Source of the DNA: an uncultured Bacteroidales bacterium | Lineage (GTDB): Bacteria > Bacteroidota > Bacteroidia > Bacteroidales > Bacteroidaceae | Reading direction: 5' to 3' | Assembly (NCBI GenBank): GCA_902775375.1 | Contig: CACYLU010000006.1 | Span: forward strand, 62,001 to 126,000 | DNA: 64,000 nt | Shown: in pieces, positions 44,217 to 54,590 of the stretch | Position numbering within the stretch: position 1 is the first letter of the stretch | Layout of the letters: each line of letters starts with the position of its first letter | The notes under the pieces: generated by a model | The model's database searches: none | Seen by the model: only the letters and a program-made list of their open reading frames with translations | Told to the model about the DNA's origin: nothing | Translations under genes and position numbers: made by a program

Positions 44217-45539
44217 ATGACAGATAACCAGATATTCCAAGATAAAAAGGCGGTATACTATACTTTGGGCTGCAAACTGAATTTCTCGGAAACGGCAACC
44301 ATTAATAAGTTGCTGCAAGAGGCGGGCATAAGGAATGCGCGCAGGGGAGAAGAGGCAGACCTGTGTATCGTAAACACCTGCTCAGTGACTGAGGTGGCTG
44401 ATCGTAAATGTCGTCAGGCCATACATCGTCTGCACAAACAACACCCTCATGCTTTCATGGTGGTGATGGGATGCTATGCGCAACTGAAACCGCAGACGGT
44501 GGCAAGCATACCAGGCGTAGATGTGGTACTAGGTGCTGAGCAGAAGAAAGATTTGCTGAAATATCTGGGTGATTTGTCTAAACATAGTGACGGGGGCGAG
44601 ACCTTCACTTCACCATTGAAAGATATCCGTTCGTTTGCACCATCGTGCTCACGTGGTAACCGTACTCGCTATTTCCTGAAAGTACAAGATGGATGTAACT
44701 ATTTCTGTACATATTGTACCATCCCCTTTGCTCGTGGCAGAAGTCGTAACGGTAGCATTGCCTCATTGGTGGAAGATGCTCGTAAGGCTACTCATGAGGG
44801 TGGCAAGGAAATTGTGATTACGGGAGTGAATATAGGCGATTTCGGCCAGACTACGGGTGAGAGCTTCCTGGATTTGATCAAAGCATTGGATGAGGTAGAG
44901 GGTATTGAACGCTATCGTATCTCTTCAATAGAGCCAGACTTGCTGACGGATGAAATTATAGACTTCGTTGCGCACTCCAAACATTTTATGCCACATTTCC
45001 ATATCCCTCTGCAATCGGGATGTGATGAGGTGCTGAAACTGATGCACCGCCATTATGACAGGGATTTGTTCGCTCATAAGATTGAACGCATCAAACAACT
45101 GATGCCTCATTGCTTCATTGGTGTGGATGTGATGGTGGGCACCCGTGGTGAGAAGGATGAATACTTTGAGGATTCCTATCAGTTTATCAAGGGCCTGGAT
45201 GTAACGCAGCTGCATGTGTTCAGTTATTCTGAGCGCCCTGGGACGAAGGCTTTGTTGATTGACTACGTGGTGCCTCCACAGGTAAAGCATGAACGCAGTC
45301 AGCGTCTATTGGAGTTGTCGGATGAGAAGACGCATGCCTTTTATCAACGCTTTGTAGGTCAGGAAATGCCTGTGTTGTTGGAGAAATCGAAAGCCGGACA
45401 GCCCATGCATGGATTTACTCCTAATTATATACGCGTAGAAGTAGAGAACCATCCTGAGTTGGATAACCACATTGTGATGGTGAGCTTGGGTGAGATGAAC
45501 GAGGCAGGTGACGCCTTGAAGGGGAGGATATTATTATGA
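44217..45539 (+). CDS. mtaB: tRNA t6A37 methylthiotransferase MtaB
   Basis: A radical SAM methylthiotransferase of 440 residues that converts t6A37 to ms2t6A in tRNA. The N-terminal UPF0004 domain has Cys in YTLGCKLNFSE, VNTCSVTEVADRKCR and VVMGCYAQLKP. The radical SAM motif is CNYFCTYCTIPFARGRSR (CxxxCxxC). A TRAM-like C-terminal domain follows (residues about 375-440). MtaB rather than MiaB or RimO is supported by LGCKLNFSE and FCTYCTIPFARGRSR. The stop overlaps the next ATG (ATGA). Confidence 0.95.
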   Translation: MTDNQIFQDKKAVYYTLGCKLNFSETATINKLLQEAGIRNARRGEEADLCIVNTCSVTEVADRKCRQAIHRLHKQHPHAFMVVMGCYAQLKPQTVASIPGVDVVLGAEQKKDLLKYLGDLSKHSDGGETFTSPLKDIRSFAPSCSRGNRTRYFLKVQDGCNYFCTYCTIPFARGRSRNGSIASLVEDARKATHEGGKEIVITGVNIGDFGQTTGESFLDLIKALDEVEGIERYRISSIEPDLLTDEIIDFVAHSKHFMPHFHIPLQSGCDEVLKLMHRHYDRDLFAHKIERIKQLMPHCFIGVDVMVGTRGEKDEYFEDSYQFIKGLDVTQLHVFSYSERPGTKALLIDYVVPPQVKHERSQRLLELSDEKTHAFYQRFVGQEMPVLLEKSKAGQPMHGFTPNYIRVEVENHPELDNHIVMVSLGEMNEAGDALKGRILL

Positions 45540-46426
45540 TTCATGGTCAACGACTGAGTTATTGGTTTGTTTATGCTTGCATGCATCTACTGGCTTTGCT
45601 ACCTTTCCGTGCTTTGTATGTACTATCAGACTGTCTGTACGTGCTGCTTCGATATATAGTGTGTTATCGGAAAAAGGTGGTGCGTACTAACTTGCAGAAC
45701 TCTTTCCCAGAGAAGAGCAAACGTGAGTTGCGTGAGATTGAGCGTAAGTTTTATCATTACATCTGTGACTATATTGTTACAGAGGTGAAGTTGGCACGTA
45801 TTACAGCACAGGACATCATCGAGCGTATGAGCTATGACAATTTTGATGTCTTTAGCGATAGGATAGAGGAGGGCAGGGGTATTGCATTATTGATTCCTCA
45901 TTATGGAAACTACGAATGGCTGATTAACCTGAAGCTTTTCGTACCCAGTGAATACCAGATTCTACACGTATATAAACCATTGCATAATCCATATCTTGAC
46001 GAGATGTTGAAACAAATGCGTTCGAGATTCGGAGGAGTAAATGTGGCAAAACATGCTACGGTGCGTACATTGATAAAGATGCACAAAGACGGTGACACTT
46101 TCGGCGTGGGCTTCATTACCGATCAGTCACCCAACAAGACCGAAGCGAATTACTGGACCACCTTCCTGAACCAAGATACGGTGTTTATGGATGGTGCCGA
46201 GAAACTTTCGAAGATGTTTGACATGAGCGTGCTCTATGCTGATATCCATTATGTAAAGCGCGGCTATTGGCAGGTGCATTTTGATGTGATAACTGACCAT
46301 CCCCAAAGAACAGAGGAGGGTGAGATTACAGAGGCTTTTGCCAGGAAGCTGGAACAAACTATCCGTCGTGATCCTCCTTATTGGTTCTGGAGTCACAAAC
46401 GTTGGAAAATAAAGAAAAATGGATAA
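45536..46426 (+). CDS. LpxL/HtrB-like lysophospholipid acyltransferase
   Basis: A membrane-associated acyltransferase of 296 residues, probably adding a secondary acyl chain to lipid A. An N-terminal hydrophobic segment (about 9-45) precedes NLQNSFPEKSKRELREIERK. The HX4(D/E) catalytic motif is PHYGNYEW, and DQSPNK and FMDGAEKLSKM match the family; PPYWFWSHKRWK closes the chain. It overlaps mtaB by four bases and the next gene by eight, so the three genes are coupled. Mycolyl/phosphoglycolipid acyltransferases are less likely. Confidence 0.9.
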   Translation: MIHGQRLSYWFVYACMHLLALLPFRALYVLSDCLYVLLRYIVCYRKKVVRTNLQNSFPEKSKRELREIERKFYHYICDYIVTEVKLARITAQDIIERMSYDNFDVFSDRIEEGRGIALLIPHYGNYEWLINLKLFVPSEYQILHVYKPLHNPYLDEMLKQMRSRFGGVNVAKHATVRTLIKMHKDGDTFGVGFITDQSPNKTEANYWTTFLNQDTVFMDGAEKLSKMFDMSVLYADIHYVKRGYWQVHFDVITDHPQRTEEGEITEAFARKLEQTIRRDPPYWFWSHKRWKIKKNG

Positions 46427-47438
46427 GGTTGCAGTAGTAATATTGACTTGGAATGGTAGCCAAATGCTGCGTTCGTTCTTGCCTTCAGTGCTTAGGTGCA
46501 GTGAAGGTGATGCAAAAGTGTATGTGGCAGACAATGGTTCTGAGGATGATACGTTGAGAGTACTGGCTGATTCTTTTCCTTCAGTAAAGGTTATTCGGTT
46601 AGATAAGAACTATGGCTTCGCAGAGGGCTATAATCGTGCTTTGCAAGAGGTAGAAGCCGATTATGTGGTGTTGCTGAATTCTGATGTTGAGGTAAAGGAG
46701 CATTGGCTCGCGCCCTTAGTGTCATTTATGGATGCCCATCCAGAGGTGGCGGCTTGTCAACCAAAGATAAAGAGCTGGCGCCATCGTGCTCGTTTTGAGT
46801 ATGCGGGTGCAGCAGGAGGATTCCTCGATCGTTATGGTTATCCTTTCTGTCGTGGCCGTATCTTCAATACCGTAGAAGAAGATGAAGGGCAGTATGATAC
46901 TCCATCACAAGTTTTTTGGGCAACAGGTGCATGCTTGTTTATTCGTTTGAAGGATTATCTGGATGCAGGAGGACTAGATGCTCGTTTCTTCGCTCATATG
47001 GAGGAAATTGATCTTTGTTGGCGGCTCAATATCAGGGGGCGACAGGTGTGGTGTATCCCACAAAGTGAGGTTTATCACGTGGGGGCAGCTACGTTGAAGC
47101 GTGAGAACCCTCGCAAGACTTTCCTTAACTTTCGCAATAATCTTTTGATGCTTTATAAGAACTTGCCAGATGACAAGTTGAAGTCTGTCATGCGCAGGCG
47201 TTGTTTCCTTGACTACTTGGCTGCATTTTCTTTCTTTCTGAAAGGTCAGTTCCCTAATGCCTGGTCTGTATTTCAGGCTCGCAGGGCTTACCACCAGATG
47301 CGCCCTGATTTCTTTATTTCTCGTAACATGAATATGTTGGCAGCTGCTGAACACCCGGCACATACTCTTTGGAATAAAAGTATCCTCTGGGTATATTATG
47401 CTCAGGGAAAGCGTGAGTTCGCTAAGTTGTCAAACTGA
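46419..47438 (+). CDS. Glycosyltransferase family 2
   Basis: 339 residues with a GT-A fold. VVILTWNGSQMLRSFLPSVL, DNGSEDDT, KNYGFAEGYNRAL and the DxD-like VVLLNSDVEV mark the nucleotide-sugar domain. GACLFIRLKDYLDAGGLDARF and EEIDLCWRLNIRGRQ resemble rhamnosyltransferase (WbbL-like) enzymes. No transmembrane segment is clear. Coupled behind an LpxL-like gene, it probably adds sugar to LPS or another envelope glycan. The donor and acceptor are not determinable here. It is convergent with folB with only three bases between stops. Confidence 0.9.
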   Translation: MDKVAVVILTWNGSQMLRSFLPSVLRCSEGDAKVYVADNGSEDDTLRVLADSFPSVKVIRLDKNYGFAEGYNRALQEVEADYVVLLNSDVEVKEHWLAPLVSFMDAHPEVAACQPKIKSWRHRARFEYAGAAGGFLDRYGYPFCRGRIFNTVEEDEGQYDTPSQVFWATGACLFIRLKDYLDAGGLDARFFAHMEEIDLCWRLNIRGRQVWCIPQSEVYHVGAATLKRENPRKTFLNFRNNLLMLYKNLPDDKLKSVMRRRCFLDYLAAFSFFLKGQFPNAWSVFQARRAYHQMRPDFFISRNMNMLAAAEHPAHTLWNKSILWVYYAQGKREFAKLSN

Positions 47439-47441
47439 AAA

Positions 47442-47804
47442 TTATGGTAACACCAGATGGACGGCAGCACTATGGAGGTCAGCTGCCATAGGTGGGTTAA
47501 GCTTTTCTAGCAGGATATCAACTGAAGTTATTGCTGGGAAATTATCTAAGAGGCGGTTGGCAATACGGCCAGCGACGTGTTCCAAAAGGTTAGAGCGTTG
47601 TTGCATCTCGGCTTTCATCACTTCATATACCTCGGCATAGTTTACTGTATCTGCGACATCATCGGTTTGCATGGCAGAAGTGATATCAACCTCAAGAATA
47701 AGGTTGACAACAAATTCATTGCCCACCACGGCTTCTTGGGGAAGAACGCCGTGGTAAGCAAAGAAATGTATGTCCTTCAAGATGATTTCACTCTTCATAA
47801 GCAT
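47442..47804 (-). CDS. folB: Dihydroneopterin aldolase
   Basis: A folate pathway enzyme of about 120 residues. IILKDIHFFAYHGVLPQEAV (active-site Tyr/His region), VNYAEVYEVMKAEMQQRSNLLEHVAGRIA (here the conserved Glu) and the C-terminal EKLNPP fit the family. The ATG at 47804 overlaps the malQ TGA (TGATG); a second ATG at 47798 is equally possible. No other folate gene is adjacent. Confidence 0.95.
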   Translation of the reverse strand: MLMKSEIILKDIHFFAYHGVLPQEAVVGNEFVVNLILEVDITSAMQTDDVADTVNYAEVYEVMKAEMQQRSNLLEHVAGRIANRLLDNFPAITSVDILLEKLNPPMAADLHSAAVHLVLP

Positions 47805-50497
47805 CAGTCTCTACCAGATTTTTCTATCAAGTTGATAATTTTGTCATTCAGGATATCAGACTGCAACAAGTCCTCTAGAGTGAGGTGCATGCGGTAGCGC
47901 CAGTAGTGCTTTACGATAGCTGGAATGTTGATGCGTTCATCCTGTCCATCTGGCAAACGGACATTTCCGTCGATAGAGAGCCAATCTTGTAAAGATGGTA
48001 CGCAGAGCATTGACTTGCCTTGCAGATGTGCACTTATTATCTCTTCACAGATCTGTGGAGTGGCTGTTGATGGTGCGAAACCTTTCTTCCCCATCACAAG
48101 GTTATAGTAACGTTGCGTAATCTGAGGATCTTCCTCCCACCAGCCTCGTAAAGTTGACATATCATGTGTAGAGACTGTGCAGACAGAGCGGTATGGATAA
48201 TGAGCAGGATCACCAAATTCTGTGCCCAGTTCTTTCGGCATACGCTGTATCTCTAATGAGAGGATGCGCAAATCATTCATTACAGAAGGTACACAATCAG
48301 GTATCATACCTAAGTCCTCACCACATACCAACATGTTGGTGCATTGAGTGAGCTGAGGCAGCTTCTTCATTGCCTGCTCACGCCAGAAGTCGTTGTGACG
48401 CTGGTAGTAATAGTGGTTATAGAGATTGGTGAATGCTTGTTTCTCTTCATTGCTCAATGTCTGGAAAATATAGTCATTCTGAACACTGATGCGTGGATGG
48501 AAACGATTGGCATCTTGGCGATCGCGTAAGAATAATACATCACTAATGAGGCTATACAGCCCTTCGCGAATCTTCACGCTGTTCTCATCGGTTTTTCCAA
48601 TGAAGTATGCTTCTACCTGACGTTGGGTAGCAAACTCAGACTTCATGCTATAGATTTCATAGGCATCTGTTGGCTTCAGGAAGGTCTGTTTTACATACTC
48701 TGTGTGTTCTCCAAAGATATCTCTTAAGAAACGCTCGTGGATGTAAGGTTTGGTGAAGAAGTCTTCGTTAAATCGTAGACCGAAGCTCTCGATTTCTTCT
48801 TTCGTCATAGGCAAAGATGGAACAAACTGGCCCAACAACCCGTGAACGGCATGACTTGGCATTTCCCAGATACGGAAGAAGCCTAAGATATGGTCGATGC
48901 GGTAGGCGTCAAAATATTCGCTCATCTTGCGAAAACGCTTCATCCACCATGCATAGTTGTCTCTCTCCATTACATCCCAGTTATAGGTTGGGAAACCCCA
49001 GTTCTGGCCATTTACAGAGAAATCATCAGGTGGAGCGCCTGCCTGACCGTTAAGGTTAAAGTAATAAGGCTCTGTCCATGCCTCCACACTGTTGCGGCTG
49101 ATGCCGATAGGAATGTCGCCCTTGAGGACCACCCCCTGTTTGCGGGCATGTTTACTTGCTGCTGCTAACTGGCGGTCTAAATGATACTGAATGAAATAGT
49201 AGATGGCTATCTCAGGGAATATCTTGCTGTCACTGCTGCATAGATTGGCAATCTCCTGGGCATTGTATTCTTGGTACTTTGGCCACTCGCGGAAATTAGG
49301 CGTACCATATTTATCACGCAAGTAGCTGAAAGCTGCATATGGAACAAGCCAATTCTGGTTGTTCAGGAAGAAAGTAGTGAACTCTATTGACTTCATGGTC
49401 GCTTCGCCATCTTGCTTGAACAACAACTTGTAATACTCCCACTTTGCGTTGTTCACTGCCTCATAGTCAATCTGAGGTAATTTGTTCAGTTTCTCTCTCA
49501 ACTTGTTGAAGCTGGCTTGTTTCTTCGCATCTTTCAACTCACCCATCTGTCGAAGATCGGCATACATGGGGTGGATAGCGTAGATGGATATGCTATTGTA
49601 TGGATAAGAGTCTGTCCAGGTCTTGGTGATGGTTGTGTCGTAGATTGGTAGAATCTGAACCATTTTCTGGCGCGTTTTGGCAGCCCAGTCAATCATTAGT
49701 TTCAAGTCGCCGAAATCTCCCACACCAAAACTCCCTTCTGATCGGAGTGAGAAGATTGGCACAGCCACACCAGCACCTTTCCATGGGAGAAGATTGAACA
49801 TAGCGTAACGGTCACCATAAACTATAGTCCCTTTCTCATCCAACTCAGGTTCAGTTATCAAACGGTTGGGATTGTCTTCCCATCCCAAGAACTCATTGGT
49901 CTTGACATCTGTCAGTACGAACTTATATTCTATGGGGAAGTGTAGCTTATTGACATCCACTTCAACTTGCCATTCAGGGTAGTAGGTGTCGCTCATTACC
50001 ATCGCTTTTTGTGGATTCCAGTTACCGAAGACTTCCTGGTTGCCACAGATAGCAAGGCGAACGCTTGGCTTGGTTGGCATATATGCTTTAATAACGATAC
50101 CCTTTGCTGGGGTTGGTAGGCCCAGATTACGCTTGTTATGTGCTGTCCATGCTTCTGTAAAAGCAGACGAATACATATAACTGTTCTCTGGCAAGTCTTT
50201 CCAACTGTCCATCAGAGTATATACCTTTCCCTTTAGATTATGGGCATGAAGTACCCTGGGGAAGGCGTGCCATTCCTCGCGTACGATTTCTTTGCCACGG
50301 CCAATCAGGTAGTGGTACTTGATAAGTTTGGTTGAACTAACTTTAATTTCCAACTCGGCAGACCATTTGATGCCGTCTGTCGTTGTGAGGGCTACAGCCT
50401 GCTCAATGTTTTCATTACCAAGTTCGGGTATGTTACCCACAACTCTAACTTCTTCACCCCAAAAGGTGCGGTATTCGATATTAAATTTAAGTATCAT
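47804..50497 (-). CDS. malQ: 4-alpha-glucanotransferase with two starch-binding domains
   Basis: Amylomaltase (GH77) of 897 residues. Two N-terminal CBM20-like modules (about 1-105 and 130-235, with GNIPELGN and GNQEVFGNWNPQKAM) precede the catalytic domain. That domain contains GVGDFGDLKLMIDWAAK, ISRNSVEAW, DAYRIDHILGFFRIWEMP (catalytic Asp region), VCGEDLGMIP (acid/base Glu) and TVSTHDMSTLRGWWEED. The CBM20-GH77 form is typical of plants and Bacteroidetes and remodels maltodextrins or glycogen in the cytosol. No signal peptide. Confidence 0.96.
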   Translation of the reverse strand: MILKFNIEYRTFWGEEVRVVGNIPELGNENIEQAVALTTTDGIKWSAELEIKVSSTKLIKYHYLIGRGKEIVREEWHAFPRVLHAHNLKGKVYTLMDSWKDLPENSYMYSSAFTEAWTAHNKRNLGLPTPAKGIVIKAYMPTKPSVRLAICGNQEVFGNWNPQKAMVMSDTYYPEWQVEVDVNKLHFPIEYKFVLTDVKTNEFLGWEDNPNRLITEPELDEKGTIVYGDRYAMFNLLPWKGAGVAVPIFSLRSEGSFGVGDFGDLKLMIDWAAKTRQKMVQILPIYDTTITKTWTDSYPYNSISIYAIHPMYADLRQMGELKDAKKQASFNKLREKLNKLPQIDYEAVNNAKWEYYKLLFKQDGEATMKSIEFTTFFLNNQNWLVPYAAFSYLRDKYGTPNFREWPKYQEYNAQEIANLCSSDSKIFPEIAIYYFIQYHLDRQLAAASKHARKQGVVLKGDIPIGISRNSVEAWTEPYYFNLNGQAGAPPDDFSVNGQNWGFPTYNWDVMERDNYAWWMKRFRKMSEYFDAYRIDHILGFFRIWEMPSHAVHGLLGQFVPSLPMTKEEIESFGLRFNEDFFTKPYIHERFLRDIFGEHTEYVKQTFLKPTDAYEIYSMKSEFATQRQVEAYFIGKTDENSVKIREGLYSLISDVLFLRDRQDANRFHPRISVQNDYIFQTLSNEEKQAFTNLYNHYYYQRHNDFWREQAMKKLPQLTQCTNMLVCGEDLGMIPDCVPSVMNDLRILSLEIQRMPKELGTEFGDPAHYPYRSVCTVSTHDMSTLRGWWEEDPQITQRYYNLVMGKKGFAPSTATPQICEEIISAHLQGKSMLCVPSLQDWLSIDGNVRLPDGQDERINIPAIVKHYWRYRMHLTLEDLLQSDILNDKIINLIEKSGRD

Positions 50498-50608
50498 AAA
50501 AACACAATAGCTACAATTGATTATGCAATTATATTAATTATTTTGCAAAATCTTGCAGCTATTGCGAAGATATTTTAATGTGTGTGTAAAAAAATCGAAA
50601 AACAGAGG

Positions 50609-53152
50609 TTAGCCACATCTTGATGCTCCACAGGTAGTGCATATCAAGCAACCTTCCTGATAGACCAGCGTCTCATTTCCACAGTTGGGGCACTTCTGCC
50701 CTTTGGCTGCTGTGCCATCGGCAATGTATTTCTTCAAGGCTCTTTCCACTCCGTTTTTCCAAGTATTGATGTTCTCACTGTCGAGTTCTAGCTGACCAAC
50801 CAGTCGAATTACACGATCGATAGGCATTCTATAGCGCAGCACACTTGATATCAATTTTGCGTAATTCCAGTACTCTTTGTTGAATTTCTCGGAGAGGCCT
50901 TCTATCGTCACTTTGTAACCACGTTTGTTTTCGAACTGGAAGTCATATCGCTTGTTACCGTTCTCGTCAACATTCTTGATGATATAGCCGCGTGAGATGG
51001 TCTTTGGCAGCATGATACCTTCATCGTCGTCCAGCACACCAGTAAAGATCTCATAAGGATAGCCATCGAGCAAACCTACGAATGCCACCCATTTCTCTTT
51101 GTTGTTCTGGAATTTCACTACATCGGCTTCTAGTATTTTAGGGCGTACCTCCACAACGGCAGGTTGGATGCATGGCATTTCTTTCTTTTCATCTTTCTCT
51201 TCCTTCTTGGTTGAGAGTAACACACCTGCACGTGAACCGTCACGATAGACAGTGCATCCTTTGCAGCCACAACGCCACGCCTCGACATACAAGTTATTTA
51301 CTAATGCTTCATCAACGTTGTTTGGTAAATTGATGGTTACACTGATGCTGTGATCTACCCATTTTTGTATGCGTCCCTGCATTTTTACCTTCTGTATCCA
51401 GTCAATGTCGTTAGAGGTAGCTTTATAATAAGGAGATTTTTCAACCATTGCGTCCAGTTCCTCTTGAGAATAACGCTTATCCAGTTCATAACCGTTTACT
51501 TGCATCCAAGTCTTAAACTTAGGGTGGAATACGATGTATTCTTCGAATGCGTCTCCTGTTTCATCAACAAAGTCAACATGCACATTGGTATCGTTGGGAT
51601 TCACCTTGCGACGACGTTTGTAGACAGGCATAAATACTGGTTCAATGCCTGAAGATGTTTGTGTCATCAGACTGGTTGTGCCAGTAGGTGCGATGGTGAG
51701 GCAGGCAATGTTGCGTCGTCCGTATTTCTTCATATCTTCATAGAGAGCAGGGTCAGCTTCAGCTAAGCGTTTTATGAATGGATTGTTCTCCTCACGCTTG
51801 TAGTCGAAAATTTCGAACGCACCACGTTCTTTTGCCATCTCTACAGATGAGCGGTATGCATTGAGCGCCAGTATTTGGTGTACTTTTACTGAAAAGTCTA
51901 TAGCTTCTTCAGTGCCATAACGAAGCCCCATAGCGGCAATCATATCACCTTCTGCAGTGATGCCTACTCCCGTACGACGTCCCATGCCACTCTTCTTATA
52001 TATCTTTTCCCACAGCTCCAACTCAGTATGTTTCACATCTTCATCCTCTGGGTCGCTCTTCACCTTTTGCAGAATCAACTCAATCTTTTCCAGCTCAAGG
52101 TCAATGATGTCATCCATGATGCGTTGTGCCAACTGGACATGCTGCTTGAATAGGTCAAAGTTGAAATAAGCATCTTTGGTAAATGGGTTTACCACATACG
52201 AGTACAGATTGATGGCCAACAGACGGCATGAGTCGTATGGGCACAAAGGAATCTCACCACAAGGGTTGGTAGCCACCGTACGAAATCCTAAGTCAGCATA
52301 GCAATCAGGAATAGATTCACGCAGAATGGTGTCCCAAAACAAAACACCAGGCTCGGCAGATTTCCATGCGTTGTGCACAATCTTTTTCCATAAGGTGCTC
52401 GCATCTATCTCTTTTTTTACCTTAGGCTCTTCACTGTTGATGGGATATTGTTGTATGTAAGGTTTGCCATCTACGGCTGCTTGCATAAACTCATCGTCTA
52501 TTTTTACAGATACGTTAGCACCTGTGACTTTGCCTTCTGTCATCTTGGCATCGATGAATGCCTCAGCATCAGGATGTTTAATAGCTACTGTCAGCATCAA
52601 GGCACCACGACGCCCATCTTGTGCTACCTCGCGGGTAGAGTTGGAGTATCTCTCCATAAAAGGTACGAGACCTGTTGAAGTTAGAGCTGAATTCTTTACG
52701 GGAGAACCTTTCGGACGGATGTGCGACAAGTCGTGACCTACACCACCACGACGTTTCATCAACTGTACCTGCTCTTCGTCAATCTTAAAAATAGCACCAT
52801 AGGAATCGGCTTCACCATCAACACCTACTACGAAACAGTTAGATAATGACGCAATTTGGAAATTATTGCCAATGCCTGTCATCGGACTGCCTTGGGGTAC
52901 GATATATTTGAAATGATCCATCAGATCATGCAGCTCTTGAGCACTTAGTGGATTAGGATATTTCTTTTCCACGCGAGCCAGTTCGTTGGCGATACGCCAA
53001 TGCATGTCCTCTGGTGATTCTTCATAGATATTGCCAAATGAATCTTTTACTGCATACTTGTTTACCCACACACGGGCGGCAAGTTCGTCTCCTTCGAAGT
53101 ATTTCAACGACGCTTCGAAAGCTTGTTCGTAGGTATAAGTTTGTTTCTCCAC
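50609..53152 (-). CDS. nrdJ: Adenosylcobalamin-dependent ribonucleotide reductase (class II)
   Basis: 847 residues. The alpha chain reduces ribonucleotides with a B12-derived radical, needing no separate beta subunit. Motifs are SLSNCFVVG (redox Cys), NPCGEIPLCPYDSCRLLAIN (radical Cys and Glu), LTIAPTGTTSLMTQTSSGIE, and YVEAWRCGCKGCTVYRDGSR. The C-terminus has a zinc-like CPNCGNETLVYQEGCLICTTC and ends ASRCG. No cobalamin riboswitch fits in the 25-bp gap after dnaA. It lies directly downstream of dnaA, linking precursor supply and replication initiation in position. Confidence 0.96.
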   Translation of the reverse strand: MEKQTYTYEQAFEASLKYFEGDELAARVWVNKYAVKDSFGNIYEESPEDMHWRIANELARVEKKYPNPLSAQELHDLMDHFKYIVPQGSPMTGIGNNFQIASLSNCFVVGVDGEADSYGAIFKIDEEQVQLMKRRGGVGHDLSHIRPKGSPVKNSALTSTGLVPFMERYSNSTREVAQDGRRGALMLTVAIKHPDAEAFIDAKMTEGKVTGANVSVKIDDEFMQAAVDGKPYIQQYPINSEEPKVKKEIDASTLWKKIVHNAWKSAEPGVLFWDTILRESIPDCYADLGFRTVATNPCGEIPLCPYDSCRLLAINLYSYVVNPFTKDAYFNFDLFKQHVQLAQRIMDDIIDLELEKIELILQKVKSDPEDEDVKHTELELWEKIYKKSGMGRRTGVGITAEGDMIAAMGLRYGTEEAIDFSVKVHQILALNAYRSSVEMAKERGAFEIFDYKREENNPFIKRLAEADPALYEDMKKYGRRNIACLTIAPTGTTSLMTQTSSGIEPVFMPVYKRRRKVNPNDTNVHVDFVDETGDAFEEYIVFHPKFKTWMQVNGYELDKRYSQEELDAMVEKSPYYKATSNDIDWIQKVKMQGRIQKWVDHSISVTINLPNNVDEALVNNLYVEAWRCGCKGCTVYRDGSRAGVLLSTKKEEKDEKKEMPCIQPAVVEVRPKILEADVVKFQNNKEKWVAFVGLLDGYPYEIFTGVLDDDEGIMLPKTISRGYIIKNVDENGNKRYDFQFENKRGYKVTIEGLSEKFNKEYWNYAKLISSVLRYRMPIDRVIRLVGQLELDSENINTWKNGVERALKKYIADGTAAKGQKCPNCGNETLVYQEGCLICTTCGASRCG

Positions 53153-53177
53153 GGTATAAGCTTAGAAATAAATTATG

Positions 53178-54590
53178 TTATTTGTTCTTTAATGCGATGC
53201 GGATTTCTTCCAATTCTTCGTGGAAGTTCTTATCAACCTCTTCTAGTTCCTTGATGGTTTTGAAGGCGTGCAGTACAGTAGCATGGTCTCTGTTGCCAAT
53301 GAGTTTACCGATGCGTGCTGTTGAGAAGTCTGTGTTGTCTTTAGCAAGAAACATGGCAATCTGCCTTGCTTGAACAACTTCGTGCTTACGCGATTTGGTC
53401 TGTATAGAAGCTGTATCCAGTCCGTAATGCTTGCATACTGTTTCTACGATATCGTCGATGGTAATCTCTTTCTCTTCCATGTATGACAACTTCATAACGG
53501 TTTGTCTGGCCAATTCTAAGTCTATATCCTTATTAAATATGGTAGCTTGGGCCATCATGGAGATAGCGATACCTTCTAAATCTCTAACACTGTCTTTTAC
53601 ATGTTCTGCCACAAAGTCAATCACATCTTCAGGGAATTCCCAACCATCACGTTGTACTTTGCTACGCAAGATATCTTTGCGCAATTCGAGTGATGGCTTT
53701 TCCAATTCTGCTACCATGCCCCATTTGAAACGTGTAACCAGTCGGTCTTCCAGACCTTGAAGTAACATGGGAGCCCTATCGGCAGTCATTACTAATTGCT
53801 TGCCATTTTGGTGCAATTGGTTGAATATATAGAAAAATGTGTTCTGTGTTTTCGTGCTTCCGGCAAATTCTTGGATGTCATCGATGATCAGTACATCAAT
53901 GGTCTGATAAAAGTTGATGAAATCATTCAATGTATTGTTTCTTACGGAGTCGGTGTACTGCACTTTAAATAAATGCGCTGAAACATAGAGTACACGGGTA
54001 GAAGGCTTCAACTCCTTAACCTTCAAACCAATGGCATTAGCCAAATGGGTCTTTCCCACGCCAGAGTTGCCATAAATGAAATAAGGATTAAATGTCTTTC
54101 CGGGTGCCTTCGCTACTGCTTCAGCTACACTACGTGCCAGCTTATTACTTATACCTTCAATAAAAGTTTCAAAGTTGCATTCTGGATTCAGGTGTGGATC
54201 CAGTTCGCTAACGACGCTCTGTGGTAATCCTTTATTGATAATAGGCTTTACTTGCTGAGGCAAAATAGTACGCTGGGTGGACTTGTATTCAAGGGTAGTT
54301 TGGCTCTCCTGGTCTACCATTACTTGGTATTCCAAATTAGTACCTTCTCCGAAATACTTATACAACACCTTTCTCATCAGATCCAAGAACCGTTCTTCCA
54401 GAAATTCATAATAATACTGGCTCGGTACGCTGATGTGTAGGGTGCTGTTCTCGTATTTCAATGGTACAATAGGAGCGAACCATGTCTGAAATATCAACTC
54501 ACTGACATTATCCTTAATGGCTTGCAAACATTTTGACCACTGAGCGGTAAAATCTACACTTTGAATACTATGTTGACCTTGTTTCGTCAT
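53178..54590 (-). CDS. dnaA: Chromosomal replication initiator DnaA
   Basis: 470 residues from the ATG at 54590; the longer frame adds 14 Lys-rich residues and is less typical. Domain I starts at [22 protein letters not shown]. The AAA+ domain III has [20 protein letters not shown] (Walker A), [12 protein letters not shown] (Walker B) and [16 protein letters not shown]. Domain IV contains the DnaA signature [13 protein letters not shown]. No cluster of DnaA boxes is seen upstream or downstream. nrdJ follows 25 bp later. Confidence 0.97.
   Translation of the reverse strand: MTKQGQHSIQSVDFTAQWSKCLQAIKDNVSELIFQTWFAPIVPLKYENSTLHISVPSQYYYEFLEERFLDLMRKVLYKYFGEGTNLEYQVMVDQESQTTLEYKSTQRTILPQQVKPIINKGLPQSVVSELDPHLNPECNFETFIEGISNKLARSVAEAVAKAPGKTFNPYFIYGNSGVGKTHLANAIGLKVKELKPSTRVLYVSAHLFKVQYTDSVRNNTLNDFINFYQTIDVLIIDDIQEFAGSTKTQNTFFYIFNQLHQNGKQLVMTADRAPMLLQGLEDRLVTRFKWGMVAELEKPSLELRKDILRSKVQRDGWEFPEDVIDFVAEHVKDSVRDLEGIAISMMAQATIFNKDIDLELARQTVMKLSYMEEKEITIDDIVETVCKHYGLDTASIQTKSRKHEVVQARQIAMFLAKDNTDFSTARIGKLIGNRDHATVLHAFKTIKELEEVDKNFHEELEEIRIALKNK

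Noticed and set aside
53153..53177. Cobalamin riboswitch before nrdJ
   Set aside because: Only 25 bases separate nrdJ from dnaA, far too short for the aptamer.
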